Positions 1-11,389 of a DNA stretch of 64,000 nucleotides are shown piece by piece. Under the pieces are notes generated by a model that made no database searches, was not told the DNA's origin, and saw only the letters and a list, made by a program, of their open reading frames with translations. The stretch is from Rhodeus uyekii. Its lineage: Eukaryota > Chordata > Actinopteri > Cypriniformes > Acheilognathidae. A program made the position numbers and the translations under genes. Positions within the stretch are counted from its first letter, which is position 1; each line of letters opens with the position of its first letter. The DNA is taken from assembly GCA_037043235.1 (NCBI GenBank), contig JAWRVZ010000566.1, positions 90,498-154,497 on the forward strand, given 5' to 3'.

Positions 1-422
1 ATAGCGTGAGACTTCAAATCTCACAGTATCAGACGACAATGTTCCAAGAGAAAGGCACAAACATTAAAGAGAAGTCTAGAGGAAACAAATTCAATATTTT
101 TAACAAAAAACAACATGGCACAACATTAAAACATCAGCTCAAATTATACTCATTATTATCAAGAAACGCTAAACGATAGAACAAAAGGTTAAAGTTATTT
201 AGCGTTGTTCGTTGTTCTTCTGATTGTCATCTTTAATGGCATACCTGCACTCTAGAGTCCAACCAAATTCACAGAAAATAACTAATGCTGGTATTAATAT
301 TGGGGATGAATCGTTATACGAAATGTGAAATGTGAAACAATGGTAGATAATTATTTTTCTAATGGCCAAAGTTCGATAAGATGTTTTTAGTCACAAAAAT
401 CCATTCATCACTCTTGAAGTCA

Positions 423-526
<104 letters not shown>

Positions 527-767
527 CAATCGTGTCTGTTTCTATGAGCCACTATAAGTAAATCATCCACCATATTGGAACAGTCAAAGCCGGTTGGTAA
601 ACACGCAAATTGACAAGGTTTGCAACAGTAGTGAATATCAATATCTGCAATAGATAGATTATAGATTCAGCAGATGATTTTCATAAATGTAAGATAATTC
701 TATGTGTGCGAAAAAATACATACACAATAAATACACAAACCTCATCTTATTTCTTTAGGAATTTAAA

Positions 768-908
768 TTTATGCATTTAGCAGATGCTTTTATCCAAAGC
801 TACTTACAAAGCATTCAAGAAACACATTGAATCAGTTCTTGTGTACTGGGATTGAACCCATGACTTGGTGTTGCAAACACCAGTGCTCTACTGATTGAGC
901 GACAGGAA
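768..908 (-). repeat. tRNA-derived SINE copy
   Basis: On the minus strand the copy has a tRNA-like head with a B-box-like GGTTCAATCCC, then a body, then a tail ending GCATAAAT. The plus strand shows the diagnostic 'GCTTTTATCCAAAGC'. It is a diverged copy: GCTACTT replaces GCGACTT. At least seven relatives occur in this window (8.1, 21.9, 25.8, 26.2, 30.0, 30.9 and 57.2 kb). Confidence 0.75.
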
Positions 909-1009
909 AACTCAAAGGAATTAAAATTTTAGCAGTTTTTACAACCAGCGTCTGTGCAATGTACTTGTGGAAAAAAAAGTCATTGGTTTTTACTGACAGC
1001 ATCTGAAAT

Positions 1010-1256
1010 GTTGACCTTACCAAGATGGCGGATGAGTCGATGCGTCTCACTATAGTTTCACATAAGTATCACATATTTTAATGTCGAATAGATGAATAAC
1101 CTGGCATAGAAAAAAGTTTGACAAGGGAAAACAACAGACATTAAAGTATATGCATCTATTATTGACCTAATCAAACTTATACAGACAAAAATAAAGCCAA
1201 TTATGACTGAATTTGATATGTCCACCAATACTATATTTTGTGGAATTCAAAACTGA
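1010..1256. repeat. Direct repeat unit A1 (pairs with 2050-2288)
   Basis: About 245 bp starting at GTTGACC and the YY1-like motif CCAAGATGGCGG recurs almost unchanged at 2050-2288, about 1.04 kb downstream in the same orientation. The copies differ by scattered substitutions and a short indel. The pair could be short LTRs of a small non-autonomous element or an ordinary segmental duplication; termini and target duplications are not clear enough to decide. Confidence 0.8.
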
Positions 1257-2049
1257 CAAAATATAGAAAATTGCTAAATACTGACACTTGGCCAAACATT
1301 AATATAGTATTGAAATACAGTAGATTAGCAACTAATATCTGAAAAAATAAGTTATTAGTTTGGATTAATAATGAGACAATAAAATACAGATGTAATGCCG
1401 ATAATTGAGAAAATAAAAACTAAGGATAAATAAACAAACACAAGTGAATTTGGTTGAGCGCTACAATGTCTTCTTTGACCCTAATGTCCTCCACATATTT
1501 TCTGTACAGTATACCGTTTCTTTTCCTTTCATCATGGAAATATTTTCACATATTGCACACGCCACTGGATAAAGCGTTATAGCATGCCCACTCACAATAA
1601 AATACTGATGGACGTGAACTAGCTCATGCTCACACAGAACGACAGCACTTCAGGTCGCCTTCTAAGCAAACACAACATATCAAGTGATACAGAAACTGTA
1701 AGGAACCACAAAAGACAAAATAAGACTCTAATCACAGTGTCAGAACTGAGCACACAATGGAGTGGATGACATTGCCACCACTGAACAAAACAACACTAAC
1801 AGAGTTTTTTTGACTGTGCTAAAGCATAAAAATGTAAAAACATGCTAAGTTCAAATACTTGTTTCTTCAAGAAACAATGCTGTTTTGGTTTGGTTTGTGT
1901 GATCCCGCCCACTGCCAATTTACCCAATAGTATTTCAACACTCCGGGTTGCCAGTTGAAGGAAAAACAGAGACGGAGGGATTCAGAGATCGCAGATTCTC
2001 CCCGACCTAAAAGCCTTGGCAATAAAAACAGTGCAAATGTATATAATAG

Positions 2050-2288
2050 TTGACCATACCAAGATGGCGGATGAGTCGATGCGTCTCACTATAGTTTCAC
2101 ATAAGTATCACATATTTTAATGTCGAATAGATGAATAACCTGGTATAGAAAAAGTTTGAAAAGGGAAAACAACAGACATTATAGTATATGCATCTATTAT
2201 TAACTGAATCAAACTGATACAGACAAAAATAAAGCCAATTATGACTGAATAAGCCACCAATATTATATTTTGTGAAATTCAAAGCTGA
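2050..2288. repeat. Direct repeat unit A2 (pairs with 1010-1256)
   Basis: Second copy of the direct repeat beginning GTTGACC followed by CCAAGATGGCGG. It is colinear with the first copy through the GCCAATTATGACTGAAT segment to the TTCAAA(A/G)CTGA end. Confidence 0.8.
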
Positions 2289-2454
2289 TCAACTTGTAAT
2301 GAAAGCCTCGTTGCTACTGTCAGTTATGCATGTTATTGTTGTGTGTCCTCAATCTGGCAACCCATGTGAGCGTAGCGTCTGAGGAGGAGGGGAGCGACTC
2401 CAATATTTTTTATTTGAACTGCACTACTTAGTTCAACTGCTAGCAGTCAATATT

Positions 2455-3627
2455 AGGGCTTTTCACACTGGAAACGGTTAACCCTGGGTCACTCTAAACC
2501 CTGGGTAAACAAAATCCTGGGTTATCTTGCTTCAGATTTCACACTGCTTACAAGTTACCCGGGGTTAACCATTAATCCTGACGTTTCACATTGTACAATC
2601 TTAAACTCTGGGTTAATGTTACTATTTGCATATTTGCTGGGTCAGTGTCATTGATTGGAGGAACGCAGCACGGACTAGAAAGGTGACACTGGAACGGTCT
2701 CTTGTCTCGTGACCATACAAAGCACACAAATATTTATGCGATTGGTTGTCTGTTGCTAAGCGTCTAGCTTAAAGCCCCCGTGAACTGGAAGTCACAACCT
2801 AATCTACTTCAAAGTTGTGCCGCATTTCCAAGTTAAACAGAGTATTGACTAGAGGGTGTGGTTTTACTTTAGCAGACCTCCTCTCCATCCCTCGCTCAAA
2901 GCAGACTGACGGTTGGAGGGGCGTGATTAAGGACATTCAACCCCAGCTGTCAAACTGACGTCATCAGAGAGGGAACGCCATTCCAGAACAAAAGCAAATT
3001 CTCTGATTTTGATTAAAGATTACCATGATAAACTTTTTTTTTCAGTGTATTAACCACATGACCTCATGACTAGTGTGCGCCTACAAGCAAATAGTGTCAT
3101 TTGTAATTCCATGATGACTTCTAACGCCGTATCGTTTTACACTGTGCAAGTTTGGCAGCACAATGCGGGGTTAGTGCTGTAAAAGTGGCCCTGGATCAGG
3201 GTTTCATAACCCGGGGTAAAAAAACAGTGCCCGTTTGTTGAGGAGAACTGCTCCCCTGACTGAGCCTGGTTTCTCCCAATATTTTGTTATCTCCATTCCG
3301 TCACCTGCTGGAGTTTGGGTTTCTTGCCCTGTCGCCTCTTTCTTGCTTAGTCGGGGACAATTAACACTTAATATTCATGAATATTATTGATTGGTTCTTC
3401 TAGAGCTGCTGTACAGCCAAAACAAACTTGCATTATTTTCCTGTTATCTCTGTAAAGCTGCTTTGAAACAATCTCTATTGTAAAAAGTGCTATATAAATA
3501 AAGTAGACTTGAATTGTCTTGACTAACCTCGCTTCTAAATTACAAGTGTGAAACGTTCCTTTACCCAGAGTTAAAAAACGGTGTTAAAATTACAATAACC
3601 CAGGGTTAAGCGCAGTGTGAAAAGCCT
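2455..3627. mobile_element. Non-autonomous TIR DNA transposon with reiterated CCCTGGGTTA motif
   Basis: The left end reads (A)GGGCTTTTCACACTG and the right end is its inverse (CAGTGTGAAAAGCC), both followed inward by TAACCCTGGGT. The internal sequence repeats variants of CCCTGGGTTAA/AACCCGGGG many times near both ends. No transposase reading frame is present. A second repeat with the ending 'AAAGCTGCTTTGAAACAAT' then CTATATAAATAAA appears nested at about 3230-3530. Superfamily not assigned, because the target duplication is unclear. Confidence 0.7.
3230..3530 (+). repeat. Interspersed repeat 3' end nested in the TIR element
   Basis: The block from CTGAGCCTGGTTTCTCCC through GTAAAGCTGCTTTGAAACAA to TATATAAATAAA and TTGACTT resembles a high-copy fish repeat 3' end that I recognise only by pattern. 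It interrupts the surrounding CCCTGGG-motif element, so it is likely the later insertion. Confidence 0.5.
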
Positions 3628-4365
3628 TTGAAACAACAACTATAACTAGCTGTTTTTATACTTTCATCCTGTGAATTTAAAATCCAAGTGCCATTTGTTA
3701 TTTATGCTGTTTTTTGTATATTTTCAAGATAAAAGTCTCACACACAAAACTGAGAGGTCCTATTTAACTGGTCACATGCAACTGGTACAATAATATAGGG
3801 GAAAACGGGGAAAAAAGCATGAACTGAACAGAACAATGTTTGCTAGCTGAAATGCTAGCAAATGCCTCATTTGGCTTCCCCCATCCCAAAACAACAGGTT
3901 TCATATGAAGACTAAGGTGCTGTGGGTGAGATCTACCCTGCATCTGACACACTACTTACTTGTATTTAAAAACACATTATACATTTTGACTGCTGTGAAG
4001 TCAAAGTCAAATGAAGCATCTACCCAAACACAGGCATGTTAGAGTCCTTTATCAACCCTACAATCTAGAAACAATGCATCAAACTCTACCAGAATCACTA
4101 CCCTGTATCAGTTTTGTGGACATTATCCTCATTATACATACAATTATATGTCAAATGTCAACATTTCTTGTACATTACTATAACAATAATGTCAGGACTT
4201 TGGTAAATACTTACAATAGCTATACTACTATTCTCTGAATTGTTTCACAGCTCTGCCAAAGATGAGAATAAAGCTACTGCTCCAGTTATACAGAGCCAAG
4301 AATGATCTTTACTGACTGGGAATTATTTAATAAACTGTCCCATTTAAGCTCTTTGACCGAGTTAA

Positions 4366-5441
4366 AGGTGTCATGACATGAGAAACCAAATTTTTCCTTG
4401 AGGTCTTTGTACCATTAAACATCCTGCAAGTTTCGTAGCTCAAAACGTCCTCATCCTCAAAGCGTTTATTCAATCAAGCACCAGAAATGGCTCGTTTTGA
4501 TATTGAGGAATCAGTGATGTCACACAAGCAAAGTAATTTGCATATGCCCGCCTCCAGAGCAAGACATCATTGCATCACTGGCATTCAGCCGCTTAACGAC
4601 TGGCTTTTACCTTCACCGGATGAGAGCTGTACTAGAAAAGCAAATAGAACTGACTATAATCACTGACATACAGACGAGCCTTCAGTTTCTGACATACTCC
4701 ACAGGGCACATATGCTTTTTTTCGTTAGCAAACATATACAGTGTATGTACATTTTTATAGCATGTGTCACACTTGGTCCTGTCTTTCTGTGTCTTTGTCA
4801 CTTCCCTGTCATGGAGTCACTTCCTGTTGTCACTCCCTGTCTATCGTGATATCACTTCCTGTTCACTTCCGAGGCTTTCTAGAACCTTCCACACCTTTCT
4901 AGTTTCAATTACCTCGTTAGTGTCTCCAGGTGTTTCCCATGTCTGTCTCTATTTATACCCTCTTGTGTGTCCTGGTCTTTGTCAGTTGTTGAACCTGTAA
5001 TGTTGACATGGATCGTGTCGTGTTCATGTCTCCTGGTGTGTGGATGCCGTTTTCCTAGTTATCCCCAAGTATTCCAAGTCTCCTGGTTTTTGCACTAAAG
5101 TGCCATTTTCTGTTCATCTTTAAAGTGGTTTTGTTTTCGCGTTTGTTTAATAAACAAGAGTTTCCGTTTGGAACCTGTTGCTCCTCGTCTTTCCTCTCCG
5201 CATCGCACACGCTCCTGCTCTCCCGCGCTGTTACAGCATGCCGATCGCTTCATCAAATAAATAGATATATTGGGTGTTGGTTATCTCGCTAAACTGTTAT
5301 CTCGACGCTTTTTTTGCAACCCCCGAGGCCTTCGACATAACCGAACTCCACTGTAATTAGTTTTTTGTGTGTGCAAAAAAAACCTCTATTAACATATAAT
5401 TGAACCTCAAGGAACATATTAAAATTCATGTCATGACCCCT
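4366..5441. mobile_element. TTAA-flanked TIR element (piggyBac-like, non-autonomous)
   Basis: Flanking TTAA tetranucleotides (4362-4365 and 5442-5445) bracket inverted ends AGG(T/G)GTCATGACATGA. TTAA duplications are characteristic of piggyBac-superfamily insertion. No transposase is present. The interior contains sequence shared with the 41.9-42.1 kb repeat (CATATGC..., GCCGATCGCTTCATCAAA, CGACATAACCG), and that internal part is interrupted by a solo LTR. Confidence 0.7.
4765..5235 (+). mobile_element. Solo LTR of an LTR retrotransposon
   Basis: A 471-bp block starts TGTCACACTTGG, ends GCTGTTACA (TG...CA) and is flanked by perfect 5-bp duplications GCATG (4760-4764 and 5236-5240). It contains a TATA-like ATTTATACC near 4951 and an AATAAA at 5149-5154, the order expected of an LTR. 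No internal gag/pol or second LTR is present, so this is a recombined solo LTR. The uninterrupted target sequence is visible near 42005-42030. Confidence 0.88.
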
Positions 5442-5749
5442 TTAAGCTTTACGGTATCTGTAGCATGCCGCAAATAACATAAATTGTGACTTGTCCCTTA
5501 GCTTGTAAAAACAAACAAAAGATCAATACAGTAATGCATAGTAATCATTACAGTAACACATTATCAGTGGCAAGACTGAAATAAGTTACATTTACACATA
5601 TTTGTAAGCTACATGAGACTCGTAACTCGTACAAGTGAGTCAGGTGATTTGTTATCTATAGGAATTTCCTTCAATGACTTGATTCTTTTTGACATTTTAA
5701 AATCAATTGTAAATGCAGTTCATATGAAAATGACTTTCTGATAGTAAAT

Positions 5750-5932
5750 AGATAGTAAACCCCAAAATTAATGTTTTTCTTGTCTGGAAACACAAAACAA
5801 GATATTTTAAAGAATGTTGGCAACAGTTTTGGTGATCATTGACTTCCCATTGTATGGAAAAACAGTATTAGAGTGAGTAAATGATAACAGAATTTTACAA
5901 TATTTTCATTTTGGGAGAACTATCCCTTTAAA
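5750..5932. repeat. MITE fragment ('GGGAGAACTATCCCTTTAA' family)
   Basis: Contains the combination ACACAAAACAAGATATTTTA, ATTGACTTCCCATTGTATGG, GTGAGTAAATGAT and the terminal AACTATCCCTTTAA, which I associate with a common cyprinid MITE. Related fragments lie at about 14360-14532, 56350-56436 and 63330-63430. Confidence 0.6.
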
Positions 5933-7352
5933 TCATAGTGCATTCATTCTTTGACAGAATTGTTTCACAGTTCAGCCAAAGTGCTTTTGCTCCAATGGAA
6001 TGGAAAAAAATCAACCTTTTATCAATCTACTTGGCAATGAATTTAAGAACACTTAAAAACATTCATATTTCAATAGCTGCATGTTTTAAAACAAAACTTG
6101 TTTCCTTTTTCTCTGCTGTTTTATGTTTCTAATGAGGCTGGCTAACAAGCAGGGAAACATATTCATCCCTTAAAACGTAGCACCACTATTTAAAACACAC
6201 AACCTTCAAAAAAAGTCAATTATTTAAATATTTGCTACATACATTTGCTTCTTTCTGAAACAGTGCATTTTCTATGAGAGAAAGTCTGTGTACAAACTAC
6301 AAGCTTAAAGTGGCAGAACATCCGACCTGTGCGACAGGTTTAACTTTAACATCATCCTCCATTTAGATAATATAACTACAGTACATTCATTTTCCTGAAC
6401 AGCAGTTTCAGTAAGAAAACAAGCATGCAACATTACTAACTAGGTTATAACTCCACTTGATGTAAGCAGCCTGTAATAACAGCGCTATCTATTTAAATTA
6501 AAGGGCAGTTTCACCATGTGTTCATACTAGAGCCAATCTTATTCAAACATTTCACAGATGGATCATAATCACATTTAAGAATCAAATACGTATCAAAGAA
6601 CTAATCTGCCATCTGTAGACGGACAATGCTGTTGTTTATTGGGTTTCTGTATAACTCATATTTACATACAGTGGAGTCCAAAAGCCACTAGTGAAAATAA
6701 AATGAAATGCCCTAAAGAAAACATGGTATTCTTTTGATTTATCATTGCCGGCTACACGCAAAAACCAACATACAGGGTGACCAGTGTAGTTCGACTCTGA
6801 GACAGTTCTCGCAATAAGTCATAAATCAGTCAATAAACCTACCGTACGTTCAGACTGCAGGCTTTTTTTTGTTTGTTCCTTTATTATTTCTTTCCTATTA
6901 CCATTTTTATGTAATTTTCTGTATTTCCAGCATCAGTACTCCAATCTTCAGAGTCACATGATCCTTCAGAAATCATTCTAATATGATGATTTGCTGCTCA
7001 AGAAACATTTCTGATTATTAATGTTCAAAAGAGTCGTGCTGCTTAATAATTTTGTGGGAATTGTAATAAAAAATAGTTTTTGGATTCTATGATGAATATA
7101 AAGTTTAAAAGAACACAATGAATTTGAAATCGAAATCACTTTTGATCAATTTAATGTGTCCTGGCTAAATAAAAATATTATTTTCTTTTGATAAAGCTTT
7201 TGAACGGTAGTTTATTTTAATAATAAGATTTTCAATCCCAGATTTTCAATGTGGTCTCAGACCTTTGGACCCCACTGTACAATTGTTCATATATATTCAA
7301 CATATTCGCTTCAATATTTGAAAGTGTTATTTGCTAAGCTCCGCCTCCGTCC

Positions 7353-10300
7353 CTAAACCTCGTACCCATCTGACCTCCTCCGCTGGGACCAGCTGTCGTA
7401 ACCCAGTCTCCCAGCAGAACCTGCGGACAGCTCCCATCCCGACTGACTGAGTAACTGCTGCTCTTCATCGTGCTCAAGATGCTCTCCTGAAGACCTAATG
7501 TCAAATAACAGCAAATTAATTTGAGAAACAAAATATAATGATCATAATTCAGGTACAGCTAACTATTCAAAACTATCCCAACTTGGACAAGTGTTCAGTC
7601 AAATAAAAAGTTCAAATCAAATAAATGAATGAAAATGACAAACTGCTTTATCTGCTCCCATAAAGCGTTTTAACCAAAGAAGGTTTTCGTCAGGCAATAG
7701 TTACACTCACATATACAGTAAACACACATCTAATAAAACAAATCAATTATCAAATAAGCAAAAAGAAGATATCAAACAATTATTGAAAAGGGAGACATCA
7801 CCTGACGAAGACATTGTTTGGTCAAACATTGCAAATTATTATATTATTATGGGAGCAGATCTCTTTTATTTAATTTGTACACACTTTATGACTTAATTGT
7901 AACGGAAAAGAACACCGGGGTAATTTATGGAAAAGGCAACATGATCTTCTACTGTCTTGATAGGATCGTACTGAATTAGTTAGAGGAGACAACCTCTCTG
8001 ATACACGCTTAAATGTACAAACACCCTGAGTCAAATAAGGGTATGATTTATATTGAAGTGATTTGAATTGTTTGCTGCAGGTTAAGTTAACAGTACATTT
8101 ACATTTTTCATTCATGCATTTGGCAGATGCTTTTATCCAAAGCGACTTGCATTGCATTCAAGAAACACATTGAATCAGTTCTTGCTTTCCCTGGGATCGA
8201 ACCCATGACCTTGGTGTTGCAAGCACCAATGCTCTACTGGTTGAGCTACAGGAAAGCTTTAAATAAACAGTAACAGTAAATAGAAGAAAAAAGTAACCTA
8301 CAAATGATAACATCAAAATAAAGGTGCAGTAAGCGATTTCAGAGAATCGTTGTTGAACACTGTTGATATCTGAAATCAACCCAAACACACACACACACAC
8401 ACACACACACCCCTCCCTTCATTGCTCCGCCCCCAGAGAGAGAGACTTCAATATAGCGGAAGCAAAGCAAATTAAAGCTTTGCAAACTATAAAGTGAAGA
8501 TGACGGACAAATGACAACAAAGACATTGTTAGTCTCTAGCAGCTCCAGACAAACAATGACACTAACTAGAGCTATTACAACAACAGCATATCTCAGTTCT
8601 GTGAAACAGCAAAACCAGTGTTCCTCATGTATAGAGCAGAAACAACGCAACCTCAGTGTCTGTTTTCAGACCTTCTTCCTTAAGTTTCACTCAAGCTTTT
8701 CTAACATTACCGCGAGTCCTGAAGCTCTTCCCTAATCACAATCCTTCTTCATCCAGTGATATTCCTCTGAGCTCTTCTGTAATGTCTCTCAGCCATCTCT
8801 CTTTCTACTCTCTCTCTCCTCCCCCATCATGTGTGGACACGCCCCCTGCTGCTGATTGGCTGCAAGTGTGTTGTGCTGCTCGGACCGATACACTTTCAAC
8901 AGCGTTTCTCAGAATCACTTACTGCACCTTTAACTGGTTTTTAATCAAGTCGAAAATATTATTTAATAATGCTGAATCACCCTAAATATGAAGGAATTAA
9001 TTTATGGCTTAAATCAAGTAAAATAAAACAGCTCAATAATTGCAAGTTATCACTTTTTACAGTGAAGTTTAAGTGGATGCAAGAACTGAAGATGCAAGAG
9101 TTAATGTGACTTTTCCTCTAAAAGTAAAAGCAGTAATGCAATACCTGCTGTGTGTTGTTCTGTGTGGACAGAGCTCTGTTGGAAGATTCACCTGAAATAA
9201 TATCAAATTAGAGAAATGCAGAGGGCTGACATATTTCTGAAATAGAAGTTCATCAGTGCAGTCCTGAAGTGGGTCGTGTCAGGTGATTCATTATCGAAGG
9301 GAATGTATTTTTTTTATACCAGTACAGGGTCAATGACTTGGAAAATGTCACGTTTGGAGAGCTTAGAGCAAAAAATAGTGGTGTAACAGTCTGGAGAATT
9401 ACAAAAACAATTAAAACATTGTAATTCTTGTAATACTGCCATGGTTTTATTATCATTTCTTTTGAAAAAGCCATGAAGCCATTTTTTTGGTATATTATTA
9501 ATATTTAAAACGTTGTGAGGCAAATCATACTGTGATATAACTAACATGAAAACATTAAATACACCGGAGCCTGTGTGAAAACAAATTCTCTAAACTATGT
9601 TTAAATAATAATTGAGTCGTGAGATATATAGTGTTATGCTGATGCAAATAGTGGTAACATACAGAGTGAGCCGTGCAGTAATGCCTGTGGGGGGCGCTCT
9701 GATAATATTCCAGTAGTCTCTCAGCCAGGGAAATGCGCCGCAAGAGGCTCTCAATGAAGCGTCGCAAACGAACCTTCCCACACATCTCATGCTGAGCCGC
9801 TGCTTCCAGAAACTTCTGGATTGTAACAACTTCCCTGCGATACAGTAAACGGTTGTTACTAAAGAACAGCTTCATGAAACATTAGGCTCTCATCACAAAA
9901 TGTATAAAGATTATATAATATTGTGTAAGTCCATAAATGTAGTACTGTTACGTTCTGTTTCTTGCTGCTGCGCTTTTAAGAAAAATGCCTTCTGGGTGTA
10001 AAAATAAGCCAGATTTTCTCCATTTCGCTATAATGTAATCTCGTTCATGTTGATCCAACCATATATAACTTTCACATATTTCTTCCATACAATATAAGTG
10101 GATGGGGACCAGGGCTGTCAAGCTCCAAAAAAGCCAACAAGTTACAATGTATAGAAAAGATAGCTGTGTGTGTGTGCGTGTGCGTTAATATGGTCTGTAT
10201 TGGTGAGGTGATTAGCTGGCACCATAAAACTTGTTGTTCTCGACAAGCCATGTCACGAACCCGTCAACCATGTGATCAACAAAGATATGCTTCAGACTGT

Positions 10301-11389
10301 CTGCTCGTGTGTGGAAAATTACTAGTTTTGTTTTTCTTTCTTTCTTTCTTAGCCAATCAGAATCATTTAACCTTCAGTAATGACGTGGTTAGCACCCTCT
10401 GTTAGAGTATAATTGCTGTAACAATGTTATTGTAAGTGGGGCGGCCTACGAACTCCTTGTGAGACCTGAAGCTTCTGCTGATGAAACTGCAAACTAAACT
10501 TCACTAAAATCTCTTCTATTGACTGCACTTCTGACTCCTGCTCTTCATTCAACATATCTGGTCCTCGGGTCTTAACTGTAATTTCCCTACACCATTGATT
10601 TTCTTTCCTCCTGATGGTGAGTAATTGATGACAGAATTTTGATTTCTGTGCGATCAAACTCTTTAATTGATTCACTCACTGTTCTCTCTGCTCCAGCTCG
10701 TGCTCCGAGATGCTGAGCTGTTGCCTCAGTGTGGCGATCACCATAACAGCGGCATCTACCTGTCTGCTGAGCGCTCGCTCTCGCTCCAGCACTTCCTGTT
10801 TCTCCTGGGCCAGGTGATGCGAGTGAGCGCGCTCACACAGGATAGCTGTGTCTGTCTGTGCCAGCTCTGAACTCAGCCGGAGCAGACGCCGTTCCATGCT
10901 GCTATTGGCCGTCCTCATCATCCCCTCCAGCCTCTTCTCCACTGACGCCGCCGGAGCCGAGAGGGGTCCTGCACTAGCTGATGCGTCTCCAACGCTGAGG
11001 CTCCTCTCGGGGGGCGTGAGCTTTTGCTCAGCAGGATGCTGGGATGAAGCTTGGCCAGCAGGGAATAAGTGTTTGTGCTCTCCTCTTGTAGTTGAGTTAG
11101 TACTTGTGCCGGCATCATGTACTTTATTCACGTCGGAATTGGAGATTTTGCAGCCTTCCTTACGGTCTGTGTTACACAAATCTCTAGTGGATAGGAGGCT
11201 GATGTCATGTTTAGTGTGGAACGGGTGGCTGTATTCAAGGTGAGCTCTGAGGGAAGAAACACTGTGAAAACGTTCGTGCTCTCCACATCGCGGGCAGCGG
11301 AAAGGAAGTTGAGGGGGGGCCCCGGCTCCACACGCCTGACCGTTCTTCACGAACAGCGCTGTGTTGCGTGTGCACACTTTCTGCTGCAT
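7353..11389 (-). CDS. znf365: ZNF365 homologue (C2H2 zinc finger plus coiled coil), 4 coding exons
   Basis: Coding exons on the minus strand: 11389-10680, 9834-9663, 9191-9145 and 7494-7353, all phase-compatible, giving about 356 residues (human protein 407 from memory). The start MQQK matches the mammalian start. Residues 30-57 form one C2H2-like finger (CPRC, then H and H four residues apart, in SSLRAHLEYSH). Residues about 150-290 are a heptad-rich coiled coil with the family signatures RERALSRQVD and KFLEAAAQHE...LEYYQS. ZNF365 proteins are linked to centrosome/mitosis and to genome stability; that role is family knowledge. Exon 1 ends CA|GTGAGT. The short third and last exons are assigned by splice sites and phase only, so the last about 60 residues are less certain. 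Head-to-head with rtkn2, 1.9 kb between start codons. Confidence 0.88.
8092..8256 (-). repeat. tRNA-derived SINE copy in znf365 intron 3
   Basis: Nearly complete copy. The plus strand runs GCATTTGGCAGATGC, CCAAAGCGACTTGCATTGC, GGGATCGAACCCATGACC and GAGCTACAGGAAAG. Reversed, it has a tRNA-like head with a GGTTCGATCCC B box and a TGC-anticodon-like loop. Confidence 0.85.
8380..8410. repeat. (AC)n microsatellite
   Basis: About 15 uninterrupted AC units in an intron of znf365. Confidence 0.9.
10185..10590. repeat. Diverged interspersed repeat, pairs with 55885-56310
   Basis: The block following a TG-rich tract shares ordered anchors with 55885-56310: TATTGGTGAGGTG, TTCTTAGCCAATCA, AGTAATGAC, GTATAATTGCT/GAGTAATTGCT, CTTCTGCTGATGAAACTG and CATATCTGGTCC. 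The two copies are old (many substitutions and indels). Lies in intron 1 of znf365. Confidence 0.7.

Noticed and set aside
8158..8257. tRNA-Ala-like gene on the minus strand in the SINE copies
   Set aside because: The tRNA-like head has mismatched stems and is joined to the SINE body in every copy, so these are retroposons, not tRNA genes.
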